NCBI GenBank assembly: GCA_013115125.1
Contig: JABANN010000224.1
Coordinates: 1 to 50,648, forward strand
DNA: 50,648 nucleotides
Reading direction: 5' to 3'
Source: Perkinsus olseni
Lineage: Eukaryota > Perkinsozoa > Perkinsida
In this document: positions 41,754 through 50,648 of the stretch, piece after piece
How the letters are laid out: each line of letters opens with the position of its first letter
How positions within the stretch are numbered: the stretch's first letter is position 1
Position numbers and translations under genes: made by a program
Notes under the pieces: model-generated
Told to the model about the DNA's origin: nothing
The model's database searches: none
The model's input: the letters and a program-made list of their open reading frames with translations, nothing else

Positions 41754-43287
41754 ATGCGCCGACTGAACAGCCTCCTTTTAGTGGCTTTACCCTCCCTTGT
41801 TGGTAGTGTCATCATATACGTGCGTCGATCATCTAAGCAGACCAGCAGCAGCAGCAGAGTGAGGGTAGACTGGGCGTATGGCTTTATAGTCTCGATGGCG
41901 GCGTTTGCCCTTACCTTCCTGGCCTATAATGCATATTTCATTATGGACCACGGCCGAACAGAAGGTAGTACTAGTCCGAGACGAGGGAGCTATTGCTGGT
42001 GCTGATGGCTGGAAGATTGACCCTAGAACGCCTTAGAGAGGTTGTAACGCAATATGAGAGCCGCCTGGGTTCGGAGGCCTTCTGCTCGTGGATCAGCGTG
42101 GTCAATCCACCCAACCCTAGATACAGCGACAGGAGCTAGTGGTCATTGGAGAGGCTGGACACTGGCCCTAGCCTTCGATGTACCTTGGCTACTCTGTCTG
42201 CTATGCTATCTTCGGTGAGCATCAGGGGCAGCCTTACCTTGGCCATGAGGGAACCTTCAATTTCAGAGTACTCATGATCAAGCCTGGTAAGGTCCCTCGG
42301 AGGTGGACGGAGTATGTTACGAAGAATGCTATACGTGTCAGCGTTACAGAGCAATCGACCTTCCAGGTGGGGCCTTTCGCTTTGATAGCTCCACTCACTC
42401 CCCTGGTTAGCCCCGCACTTCTTCTATCTGTGGTGCCTGCATGCGGCATCGGCCCGAGAGAGCTCATCACTGTTCAATCTGCGGCGAATGCGTGCTGCGC
42501 CATGACCGTCATGACTGGCTTATCGGTGAGAATCTCCCTCGCGTGAAATGGCGAGGCCACTGTTCCTGCAGGCACTTGTGTGGGCTTCCGCAATCACAAG
42601 TTCTACATCCTTTTCCTGTTCTACGGGGCAGTGGCATCCACCATGTTCCTGGTCTTCATGGTGCCCCACTTCGTCGTGAGAGTGAGTGGTTGCGCCATCT
42701 GCTGCCGTATCCACTCAGCACTGCTTAGGTCTTAACTGCGGCCTCGCTCACGCCGGAGTCAAGTGGCGCATCTCATCCTCTCCCACCAGCAGCCGCCCGT
42801 GTTCTCGAGGCTTCGATCTTGTTGGTTGCAGTAATAATCAGTGGCCCTTCTCGGGAGATTGGCGATCGTGTGCGGCTTCGTCTATCATGTTCTTCTCCAT
42901 TCAGTTCCTGGCCCTACCCTACTTCTACTATCACCTATCCATCCAGGGCGCCCAGCTCTGCCGTAACGTCACCACGCACGAGGCTGAGTACGTTGCTACC
43001 AACCCGTATGATTTAGGCACCAGGATAGGCAACGCTGCAGCGGTAGTATTAGGGTCCGTGGGTCCCTTGCAAGCTCCCCTCAGGTGTTTGGGACGGACCT
43101 AGGTCCCCTCTTCCTCTACTGGCTCTTACCAGTGGATCCCTGCCGTCCTGAAAGCGATGGGCTGTTCTATCCAATCCCATCCAGTCCGAAGTCAACTCCC
43201 TGTTCGATCGAGGACGGCAGTTACGATGAGTCCATCCAGGCGCTACTGGGAGCTTCCTTCGGCAACACTAAGCGCATAGACAGGTGA
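41754..43287 (+). CDS. DHHC-family palmitoyltransferase homologue with a DRHD motif
   Basis: Exon 41754-41964 encodes two hydrophobic segments (SLLLVALPSLVGSVIIYV and FIVSMAAFALTFLAYNAYF). The cysteine-rich domain is split between exons 42411-42525 and 42572-42681: CGACMRHRPERAHHCSICGE followed by CVLRHDRHDWLIG joined to TCVGFRNHKFYILFLFYGA. A later exon has the TTxE region (NVTTHEAEYVATNPYDLG), and 43084-43287 gives VFGTDLGPLFLYW. The family motif DHHCPW is replaced by DRHDWL (42504-42515), so the acyl-accepting cysteine is Asp. An exon with PGKVPRRW (within 42178-42366) probably precedes the domain; the splice between it and exon 1 is unresolved. Membrane protein, probably Golgi/ER or plasma membrane. 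Confidence 0.75.
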
Positions 43288-43691
43288 AGGCAGCTCTTCC
43301 CTCCTGAATAGCTTGCGGACGAATGCGACTTGAATCGCTCTGGGTGATCCCTGCAGTTCAACTTTGAAGCGTTCTCAGAATCTTTGACTCGGACATGAAG
43401 CATCTCATCTTAAAAGGCCGGAAAAGTTGCCACCTTGGCGAAGAGGAAGAAAAGATGGACGAGACCAGGCGATTGTAAATCTTCGCTGATCGACGCGTGT
43501 AAGTCCTCTGCCTCAGAGCCCCCTCCAGGATGAACTCCTATTCCTCGTGCATCCTGTAGAAGTGTTACTGTACGTGTGCGGTTATTACTGTCATGACCCG
43601 AACGGATGTGATGATCCGAACTTGTCTTGCGTTTTGGGGTTAGTAGTGCTTCTCTTCGCTCTTCTCAAGTTTCCTCTGTCTTTTTCTGTCC
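43288..43691. other. spacer between the DHHC homologue and MMS19
   Basis: A further 3-prime exon of the DHHC homologue is possible: a GTGAAG donor at 43286 and a CCTGCAG acceptor near 43357 followed by a short frame. Otherwise nothing is seen. The MMS19 promoter should be here. Confidence 0.35.
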
Positions 43692-46547
43692 ATGGCGAAT
43701 CCTGCCGAGGATACAGGCGGTGGTGACCCGAGCTCAGAGCAAGCTGCTCGACCTTCCCCGAGCTCCGACCCTGTGACTATACTGACTGCCAAGGGCACTG
43801 AACGGTCCGACCGCGCCATAGCTCTTTCTTCCCTGCTGATCTCCATCAACAGGGGCCGGATGTCTCTTCTAGAGCTCGTCCAGCAGCTGCAGTCCAAGCT
43901 GGTGAGTGAAGACTCTGGTGTGCGGCGGCTGGCGGTGGAGCTCCTGTCCGACGTCATCGAGAGATTGCCGAAACTACCACTTGGCACAATGCAGGTGAAG
44001 ACGGTTGGTCGGTTTTTCGTGGACAAGCTTGAAGACTGGGTCTGCATCGAGTTCGCCTTGAAGGGGCTCATCGGCCTTCTCACTAATCATGGCCGTAAGC
44101 TTGCGACCGCTAAACTGACGGTAGAGGAGATCAAGAAAGAAGAAGACACCGATGACTACATCGGTATGCTGTTGACAGGGGATGAGCGATTCGAGGGACA
44201 AAACGGAGCTCCGCCTCCCGCCTTCCACTGCGAGATTTTCCTTCACCTCATTATTAAGCACGTATTGCTCTACGTCAACGCGCCCTCTCAAAGCCAGCCT
44301 GTTCGGTATGCTGTACTCAAGCTGTTGGAGCTGGTCATAGGGCAGCCTGAGCTCCGAGAGGAGGTCATCAACTCGACATCGGTGGCGAAGGTCCTGGCTC
44401 AGGGCGTAGTCATGGAGTGTGAGGACGAGAGGGACCCAAGGAACCTTCTGTTGGCCTTCGAGCTTCAACGAGAGGCCATGTGCTTCTACGCAGAGCATTT
44501 GAAGGGTCTTCAGGCGAACCATAATAATGATGAAGAATATCCCGATGGTGGGTTCGAACCTGCGACCGACCTCGGCAATTTCGCGCAGATCGTCTTCGAG
44601 GCTGCTACAGTGTATTTTCCCGTCAAGTTTCAGCAGCGGGACACTGACGTGGCGGACATCTCTCAGGAGAAGCTCAGTCGGGCCCTTTACAATGTGCTGT
44701 TCGAGAGCGAGGAGGCCATGGTCCGTCTAGCGATGCCCTCCCTTTTGGATATCCTGGCCAACCCCGAGGATGAGCTCAGCATGCTCACTGCGCAGCGGTA
44801 CATCAGTGAGGCTATCGTCACTAGTCCCTACAAGGACCTCATTGCCAAGGAGTACTCCCGAAGGACTTTTTCGGTTTGCCTCGATCAAGTTACCAAGGAG
44901 ACCGCGCCCCTGAAGTTCCTGCTCTGCGAACTCTGGCTGGCGTTTGTACGAGAGACGGGGGCTAGGAACTGCAAGGATGCAGTAGAATCGCTTCTCTTCA
45001 TGTTCGCAAAGTCCGGTGAATCCGACGATGAGCCCAAGGCCGCTGGAGTGCAGCAACTCCTCCTGGCCAGCGGCCGGGGTAGCTTCGAGTTCTACGATGA
45101 GATTACAAGCCGCGCTATCGTAACACTCTTGAGCTCACCGCAGGCCGTGGAAGAGGACAAGCATGGTGTAGTTGACTTTTGCATGAAGTTCCTCAGTGAA
45201 GGCAGCATCTGTGACGAGGGCCTTGCTGAGCAGGTGGCTGAATGCCTACTCAAGCTGCCCGATAAGGATATCCACCTGGCGTTGGCTGCAGTAGTTCCAG
45301 CCTGTAGTGCCGACTCGCTCGTCGTGAGCAAGGCTATGAAGCTTGCCATCAGCCGTCGTTGGACGAGTGTTGTGAAGAAGGCCTACCCTCGACATCCTAA
45401 GATCACGCTGGAAGAAGTCGTCCCAGCACTGCAGCAACGAGCTGATCAGTCAAGTGACATGTCCTGTGCGATCGTGGCACAGATTTTTGCCGACCATCCG
45501 GCCGAAGCCATATCCCTGCTGAGCACGGTTGGCGTGGCTGATATTGCTAGGTCGAGGGAATGGCCCGAAGATGCTCTCAGTTTTCTAGTGGACAACCTAC
45601 CTGAGGTGGCGACCTGGCCGTGGCCTCTTATTGTAGCCAGTCCTATTAATGAAGGCTCTTTGGCCTCCCTAGCATGCAGGCTGGCAGACGCCAATCAGCC
45701 CATGTGCCAGAAGGTGGTATCTTTGGTTGAGTCTAATCCTCGAAGGTTTGCCGGTCTGCTCGCTGGCCTTCCTCAAGAGGAGCTTCCTGAGTGCCGGGTG
45801 TCGAACTGGTCTACTCTGTTCAAATCGGTGGTGATTGATCCCCCAGCGGCCCTGAAGGTTCTCGAGGTATGCCCTGACGATGCATTTGATGCGTGCTTGG
45901 CATCAGCCTTAGTCAAGGATGCTGACCCCATCATCTGGGCCACGGTGATGAAGGTCGGGATCGAGCGTGACCGGTCGAGGACGATAGAGCTAGGCAAAAG
46001 CTCGATGGCAATAGCGGGACTCAAGAGACTCTTACACAGCAACACAGTTGAGTTGGACGAGGCCGAAAGGAAAGCAATCGTCTCCGGTTTGTACGACCCG
46101 TCGGCAGATCGGGGTGTCGCCATGTGCTTGCTCAGCGCACTGGACACCCCAGATCTCGAGACATATGGTGAAGAGCCCAGGCGGTCGATGCTGATGGGCC
46201 TGAAGGAAGGTGCAGGCGAGGCCTTCGTCTTTGCTTGCAAGTTGTTCCTTCGACTACTCTCGAGACCCCTTCTCCGAGCGGACTCCCAGAGCGTCATCCC
46301 GGCCCTCTGCGACAAGCTCGAGTCCGACGACAGCCGACCGCTCACCGCAATATCTGCCTGCCAGTGTCTCTATAAGATTGGTAAAATGAGCGACTTAGCG
46401 GAGCTCATTCCCAAGCAGTACTACCAGAGAGTTTTCCACGCATTGAAGCAGCCGTTGGCCCACCATAAGATGGTCGTGAGACGGCAGGCCACCATAACGT
46501 ACGGTGTCTGGATGTGCGCCCAAGTGGACGGGTTCTGCGAACGATGA
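43692..46547 (+). CDS. MMS19: MMS19 homologue (cytosolic Fe-S cluster targeting)
   Basis: Single-exon 951-aa HEAT-repeat protein. The N-terminal MMS19 domain is clear: LVQQLQSKLVSEDSGVRRLA, FFVDKLEDW (about 108-117), DERDPRNLLLAFEL (about 245-258) and YFPVKFQQRD (about 308) match the family's conserved signatures, including the YFPIxF site. The C-terminus (HKMVVRRQATITYGVWM) matches the family's last HEAT repeat. Length is close to the usual roughly 1000 aa. MMS19 works with the CIA complex to hand Fe-S clusters to DNA polymerases, primase and XPD-type helicases, hence roles in DNA repair and genome stability. It has no introns, unlike its neighbours, and lies only about 100 bp before the next start codon. 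The recurrent ORFs on the opposite strand are shadows. Confidence 0.9.
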   Translation: MANPAEDTGGGDPSSEQAARPSPSSDPVTILTAKGTERSDRAIALSSLLISINRGRMSLLELVQQLQSKLVSEDSGVRRLAVELLSDVIERLPKLPLGTMQVKTVGRFFVDKLEDWVCIEFALKGLIGLLTNHGRKLATAKLTVEEIKKEEDTDDYIGMLLTGDERFEGQNGAPPPAFHCEIFLHLIIKHVLLYVNAPSQSQPVRYAVLKLLELVIGQPELREEVINSTSVAKVLAQGVVMECEDERDPRNLLLAFELQREAMCFYAEHLKGLQANHNNDEEYPDGGFEPATDLGNFAQIVFEAATVYFPVKFQQRDTDVADISQEKLSRALYNVLFESEEAMVRLAMPSLLDILANPEDELSMLTAQRYISEAIVTSPYKDLIAKEYSRRTFSVCLDQVTKETAPLKFLLCELWLAFVRETGARNCKDAVESLLFMFAKSGESDDEPKAAGVQQLLLASGRGSFEFYDEITSRAIVTLLSSPQAVEEDKHGVVDFCMKFLSEGSICDEGLAEQVAECLLKLPDKDIHLALAAVVPACSADSLVVSKAMKLAISRRWTSVVKKAYPRHPKITLEEVVPALQQRADQSSDMSCAIVAQIFADHPAEAISLLSTVGVADIARSREWPEDALSFLVDNLPEVATWPWPLIVASPINEGSLASLACRLADANQPMCQKVVSLVESNPRRFAGLLAGLPQEELPECRVSNWSTLFKSVVIDPPAALKVLEVCPDDAFDACLASALVKDADPIIWATVMKVGIERDRSRTIELGKSSMAIAGLKRLLHSNTVELDEAERKAIVSGLYDPSADRGVAMCLLSALDTPDLETYGEEPRRSMLMGLKEGAGEAFVFACKLFLRLLSRPLLRADSQSVIPALCDKLESDDSRPLTAISACQCLYKIGKMSDLAELIPKQYYQRVFHALKQPLAHHKMVVRRQATITYGVWMCAQVDGFCER

Positions 46548-46650
46548 GCTACTCCTGAACGTGTACAGTTTCACTGCTTTAATCAGTCTTGTTGGTCCTC
46601 GTGTTGTCAATCCAATCAATGATAGGGACTCTGAAGTTCCTAGTTATGAC

Positions 46651-49600
46651 ATGCCTGATTTGTTCCAAGAGAAGCTAGAGAGAGCGCAAGTACTGGCGGC
46701 TCAGGTGAGCATATTTATCAACACTGTTTGATGCGGTACGACTACTGTGCAGCTCATTCACGCTGACTCTCCGATACCAATGGAGGCAGCGGTAGTCCTA
46801 AGCAGGGACCCGGCCATCACGAGGACCCCCGAAGAGGTCGATCGAGGTAGTCGCCATGACAGAGTCGCAAGGCTTGGTTCTCCCCGCGCTCAGTTATCAA
46901 GTACCTGCGGCGCGCTGCCTTGCATCCCGGGGGTCGCCTGAGCCCTGCGGTTCGGGCCTTCCTCACGCTCGACCAGAGTCGCCTGGTTCAACTGGCTGCT
47001 CGGTTACGAATGCTCTGGTACCGACCCTCAGTGAGGTTCGGCCCGCGTCTAGCTTGCCTTCTGTAGTTTCCCGGCCGATACAGTCGCGGTCGGCCTCGAC
47101 GATCCCCGACCGTTCATGTGGATTGTCTCGGGCGAGCTACAGAAACGAGTGAGGTATGGGTCGCAGTCAAAACAGAAGAGGCCACCGAGGAAGGATCTCA
47201 GAGCCAAACCGCCTCAGCCACAACACTTGGTAGGACGCCTCTCAACAGAGTCTCTTCGGCCGGCTCTTGGCTCGTTCCAGTGGCCTGTAGGTGTTGAGCA
47301 CTTATGGATCTGGTGACAGCTGCTACGCGTTGGCTCATATAATGGCGGAACCGCCGACGAGCTCGAAAAGCCCTCGGCTGAGCCATCGGTCCGAATGTGG
47401 AATCGTCCCGCGTGGTGAGTTGGAGAAAAGGAAACATTCTCGGCTGCTCACTCCCCATCGCAGATCACACTATGAGCCATGAGCTGGTGTCCAGTCCTTA
47501 TTTCCCTCACACTTTCTGTCTGTGCCTTCCACGAGAGGACTACATGGATATTCTCCAGGACGAGGAGACCAAAGTGGGCCCCAGTCACCGCGACACTGCC
47601 AAATAGCTCTTGCTGTCACAGGTGTTGAGGGAGATCGCTCTGTCTATGCTCCCCGGTCGGCCACCGCCCGAGGATGGCAGCGAAGCCAATGAAGCTCGAG
47701 TCGAGCGTTGGTTCGAGGTGCTCAGTCTAGGCACCTTCCGGCAGGTAGAGATCGTGGATAGTCCTTTCCCTGCTCCATCTGCACGCTAGGTTCAGAGGGG
47801 CCAGACAATCATTGCGCGGGGTTGTCCTATCAACAGAATTCTCATCGTCATCAGCGGTGCTTGCGAGGTCGTGATGACGGAACAGTCCGACTCGGGAACG
47901 GCCGACGGCTCGAATGGTTTGATCGCTTCAATGCAAATGGATAATCATTTCCGTGAAAATCAGGGAAGTCAGTGAAGGGAACGAGGTTGATTGAGAAGAG
48001 CAAAGCTAGAAGAGTGCTTCAACCGAGAAGCGCTTTGGTTAACCCTGCATCCTATCGAGGGAAGCCTCGCAGCCACGAGGTCGTTGTCAGTAGGGCCACT
48101 GCTACCCAGCCTACTTCTGCCGTCACACCTTGTACTCAGGCACTCTGCCTCCCGGCAGCATCATGTGCCAGGAGTGCCTGCTAGAAGTCTTCAACAACTC
48201 TGCCCCGAGCTCCTACATCTGCCGCAACCATCCAGAGGCTCTCGGTAATCATTTCATGGTAAGCAGATTCCCTACCAGCCACTTCAACTGAGCCTGATGT
48301 CTCCAGGGTCTCCTCCGCTCGCCCGAAACGGGCCACATACGGAGCAGCTACACATTGCGAGCAGCTGGCGGCGGGCTCAGTCCGCTCAGTGAGGGCCCGA
48401 CTCTTCTCGAGTTGGACGTGTCCTTGTGGCGGAAGCTGGCTTCGGTGGTGACACCCTGCTGGTATCCCTGAGACTGACATCTTCATTCCAGATTGAGTTC
48501 GATGGCATAACACCGTCTTCGCGAGTGACTCTGGAGAAGGAACTCATACAAGTCTATAGGCAGCGGCAGAGCCGACTCCAGAAGATGGCTGCCTCGCGTA
48601 AGCCTTGCCGAGGTTGGTTGTTCTACGACCGTTCCTAGGTCTCTCGGCTGCTCGAGAGAGTAGGATTCAGATTGCGAAGCTCCGAAGAAAGCGGCGGAAG
48701 GAAGAGCTGTAAGCGTCCCGGACGCTGCGTCCGCCATCTCGATCCAGCGAGCGCATCGCTCCGCGTTTTTTCAGCCGACGGGTGGCAGGGACCGCCGGAG
48801 ACGTATCCGGTAGTACTCAGTCTGCATTCAACGATGGCTGGCATTTCATCTCTGTTGCAGATTCCTCCAGTTCCGATTCGATCTCCTCTTTACGGAACTC
48901 GAGAGAATCGGGCGAGGGCGAGCTCGTTTGTCTGAAATGTAAGAAGTTCTTCCACTCATGCCTCGAGTGGGAATGGCCCCCTCCCAGGGCACCCGAGAGG
49001 ACCAAATCAGGAGCTCAGTCCGGCCACGGAAAAAACTATAGAGTACGGCTTGAGCGCGTTTCAGGGATGATCACTAAGCAGCATCAGGTTCTTCCGGACC
49101 AACTCGTACGAGACGGCTGTGGAGAAGCTGCTAGCCCGAGCCAAGCAGAAGCGCGTCCGGATGTATGAGAGGCGGGAGCCCTTCAATCCAATCGCTCACG
49201 AAGAACAGAAAGCTGCCGAGCGATTTGCCCGCTTGCCTCTCGAGAAACGAGTGAGCCCCTCGTGACATACCTCACAGGATGGCATTTTCCGAGCCTCATG
49301 GTTATTGGTGCACATCTATCTTTTGAAGGTTCCCATTGAGGCTGCTGGGCGTAGCGGAGTAACCGTCGATGCCATCGGGGTGCCAAGTACTCCAGCCATC
49401 GTGGATGCACCAAAGACCAAGGCGTTCCACCATGCGCAAGAGCGAACATTCATGACCGAGGAGCCCTCGGTAGACCCTGAGCCTAGCCGGTGCGATCACT
49501 CTCCAACTCATGAACGGAGAGTCGTCACTTTAGGAGCCGTAGCATTTCGAATCCGAATGAAGAGAAGTCGCTTGAGAACTACAGGACCGAGCAACAGCGG

Positions 49601-50105
49601 CAGGTGAGCAGACGCAGAGCGAAACGCCGGTATGCATTCAATGATCGTGTGCGGGGGTTACCTGTACTCGCTATGTGCTGGCCTATGAGAATATGCGGGG
49701 TCCAGTACGTGCGTTTGCCAGGAAAGAAGGTTCTCCAAGCTGATCAGCAATCGCCTGCTGCTCGTCCTGTCTACCGATAAGAAGTTCCTCAAGACCTTGA
49801 AAGATTCTGTTCTTCACACCCAGAGCGTGTTCCTCGCCCTATGCCGGTCACCAATGGGTGAGCAGAGGCCAACATCTCGTTTTCAAACAAAAGGAGCGTT
49901 TTTAAACTCAGAATTCTTACATGAGATCAATGACATCCGGAAGAACTACGATCTCCTGATGCTTGACACTGTGACGTCGAAGCCAGCGAAGACAACTGCA
50001 CTTCTTGAGGCTGTGCGCGGCACTCCGCGCTACGATTCTGTGAGTCGAGGGGATCTCGCAAGGGGAATCACATTCCTACGTTCCAGGTTCCTATCATTGC
50101 GTTAG
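46651..50105 (+). CDS. multi-exon protein with two cyclic-nucleotide-binding-like domains
   Basis: Exons 46651-46704, 46753-46846, 46894-47035 and on join in frame. The first CNB-like unit has FPADTVAVGLDDPRPFMWIV followed by SGEL, the beta-barrel hairpin with the usual Gly. About 600 bp later comes a CLCLPREDYMDIL segment, an exon ending LSLGTFRQ at about 47719, and a second unit (VQRGQTIIARGCPINRILIV, then ISGACEV; from about 47791). Further exons show a C-x2-C...C-x2-H cluster (MCQECLLEVFNN, about 48160), charged helices (ETAVEKLLARAKQKRVRMYE, about 49105) and a final exon ending at 50105. Whether cAMP or cGMP is bound cannot be judged: I do not see the PBC Arg motif intact. Splicing beyond 47900 is uncertain, and more than one gene is possible. 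Confidence 0.5.
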
Positions 50106-50567
50106 TGCACCCTCATCAGGGGGGCGGCTCCAAGGGAAATGAGATGGGTTCTGGACACTCAGTGGCACCAATCGTAGACGACACATGTAAATACTCCTAT
50201 TCTATCGCCGATCCTTCGATTCCCAACCTCTTGGCAGGTTCTTACACTATAGCGAAGCCCGCCGATAATCGCCTTTTACAAGAGGCTGTCTTGTGGTGTT
50301 TAACACCATCAGCCGAAAGTTGTTGTGGTATTACAAGGATAACTTTTACTTGACAGGGGTGGGCGGCCATGCCTTTTGGTGATTTGATCGCGGGTTGTTC
50401 CAATCGCAAGTGCTATCGCGTTCAACCAGTTTATGGGCGGAAATAGACCTGCTTTCCTCTTCATGCTCTCGAGTTAGTGTATGTATCGATCTGGAGGTCC
50501 GAATGCACTCAGTTCGATTCGCGGACTCTCTTTCCAATGTTAAGTGAATTCGCGGACGGTAGGCACA
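50106..50567. other. spacer before tRNA-Trp
   Basis: I see no gene. Short frames here have no recognisable content. On the minus strand the 25 bases after the tRNA contain no T-run that would serve as a Pol III terminator. Confidence 0.4.
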
Positions 50568-50639
50568 TGACCCCTGCCCGATTCGAACGGACAACCTTCT
50601 GATCTGGAGTCAGATGCGCTACCGTTGCGCCACAGGGCC
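50568..50639 (-). tRNA. tRNA-Trp (CCA anticodon)
   Basis: The 72-nt minus-strand sequence folds as a cloverleaf: D stem GCGC/GCGC, anticodon stem TCTGA/TCAGA with loop CTCCAGA (anticodon CCA), and T arm with TTCGAAT. The anticodon arm and its flanks match the eukaryotic nuclear tRNA-Trp pattern. The acceptor stem is weaker than usual, with G-T pairs and a G-A mismatch at the seventh pair. No CCA is encoded and there is no intron. Confidence 0.87.
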
Positions 50640-50648
50640 GAACTGGCT

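Noticed and set aside
43974-44522. 182-aa minus-strand ORF opposite MMS19 (and similar ones)
   Set aside because: Shadow of the real frame; no recognisable content, and the plus frame is conserved MMS19.
44545-44565. GGTTCGAACC string resembling a tRNA B box
   Set aside because: It lies in the MMS19 coding frame and no cloverleaf forms around it.
1-50648. CRISPR arrays, bacterial operons or rRNA genes
   Set aside because: No regularly spaced direct repeats, no Shine-Dalgarno-type spacing, no rRNA-like sequence; the gene structures are eukaryotic.
1-50648. Perkinsid/dinoflagellate spliced-leader acceptor or SL gene as proof of taxon
   Set aside because: I could not find a spliced-leader sequence in the window, so the taxon remains an inference.

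Overview
This is a eukaryotic nuclear window, most likely from a protist. Genes are intron-dense, introns are GT-AG and mostly 45-60 nt, the code is standard (TAA, TAG and TGA all end genes), and the last gene in the window is a nuclear tRNA-Trp. The gene content and the lineage-specific secreted family suggest an alveolate such as Perkinsus. That placement is inference; nothing in the sequence proves it.

Region 1 (1-2.9 kb): one long minus-strand ORF of 768 aa that is Ser/Arg/Gly/Pro-rich and strongly enriched in the pentamer ATCTA, plus a small unplaced ORF.

Region 2 (2.9-41.4 kb): a rearranged tandem array of two interleaved gene families. Family Z (plus strand) encodes PB1-plus-multi-ZZ zinc finger proteins, the architecture of the p62/SQSTM1-NBR1 class of selective autophagy receptors. 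Splice phases let me rebuild ZZ-A (535 aa), ZZ-B (561 aa) and ZZ-G (514 aa) throughout, and ZZ-D nearly so. ZZ-E carries a frame-breaking exon deletion, and ZZ-C, ZZ-F and three fragments are remnants. Family S (minus strand) encodes secreted proteins of about 241 aa of unknown function: two intact copies (S1, S5) and four damaged ones. Recurrent intergenic blocks travel with them: T (downstream of S, with conserved coiled-coil-like frames), U (upstream of S), P and Q (upstream of Z genes), N (a conserved unknown ORF) and copies of the last Z exon. S genes and the following Z gene are divergent, so U plus P or Q may be a shared control region.

Into this array are inserted a young, whole-looking LTR retrotransposon (26732-31973, identical 177-bp LTRs, 5-bp target duplication), a 465-bp retroposon with 11-bp target duplications (37252-37716) and a CGCG-rich foldback element (35911-36602).

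Region 3 (41.7-50.6 kb): single-copy housekeeping genes: a DHHC-type palmitoyltransferase homologue whose DHHC motif reads DRHD, an intronless MMS19 gene (cytosolic Fe-S targeting), a multi-exon gene with two cyclic-nucleotide-binding-like domains, and tRNA-Trp(CCA) on the minus strand.

The most unusual signals are a set of perfect palindromes with a one-base centre that appear as insertions in single members of repeat families, the co-duplication of a p62-like receptor family with a secreted family, and the DRHD variant.
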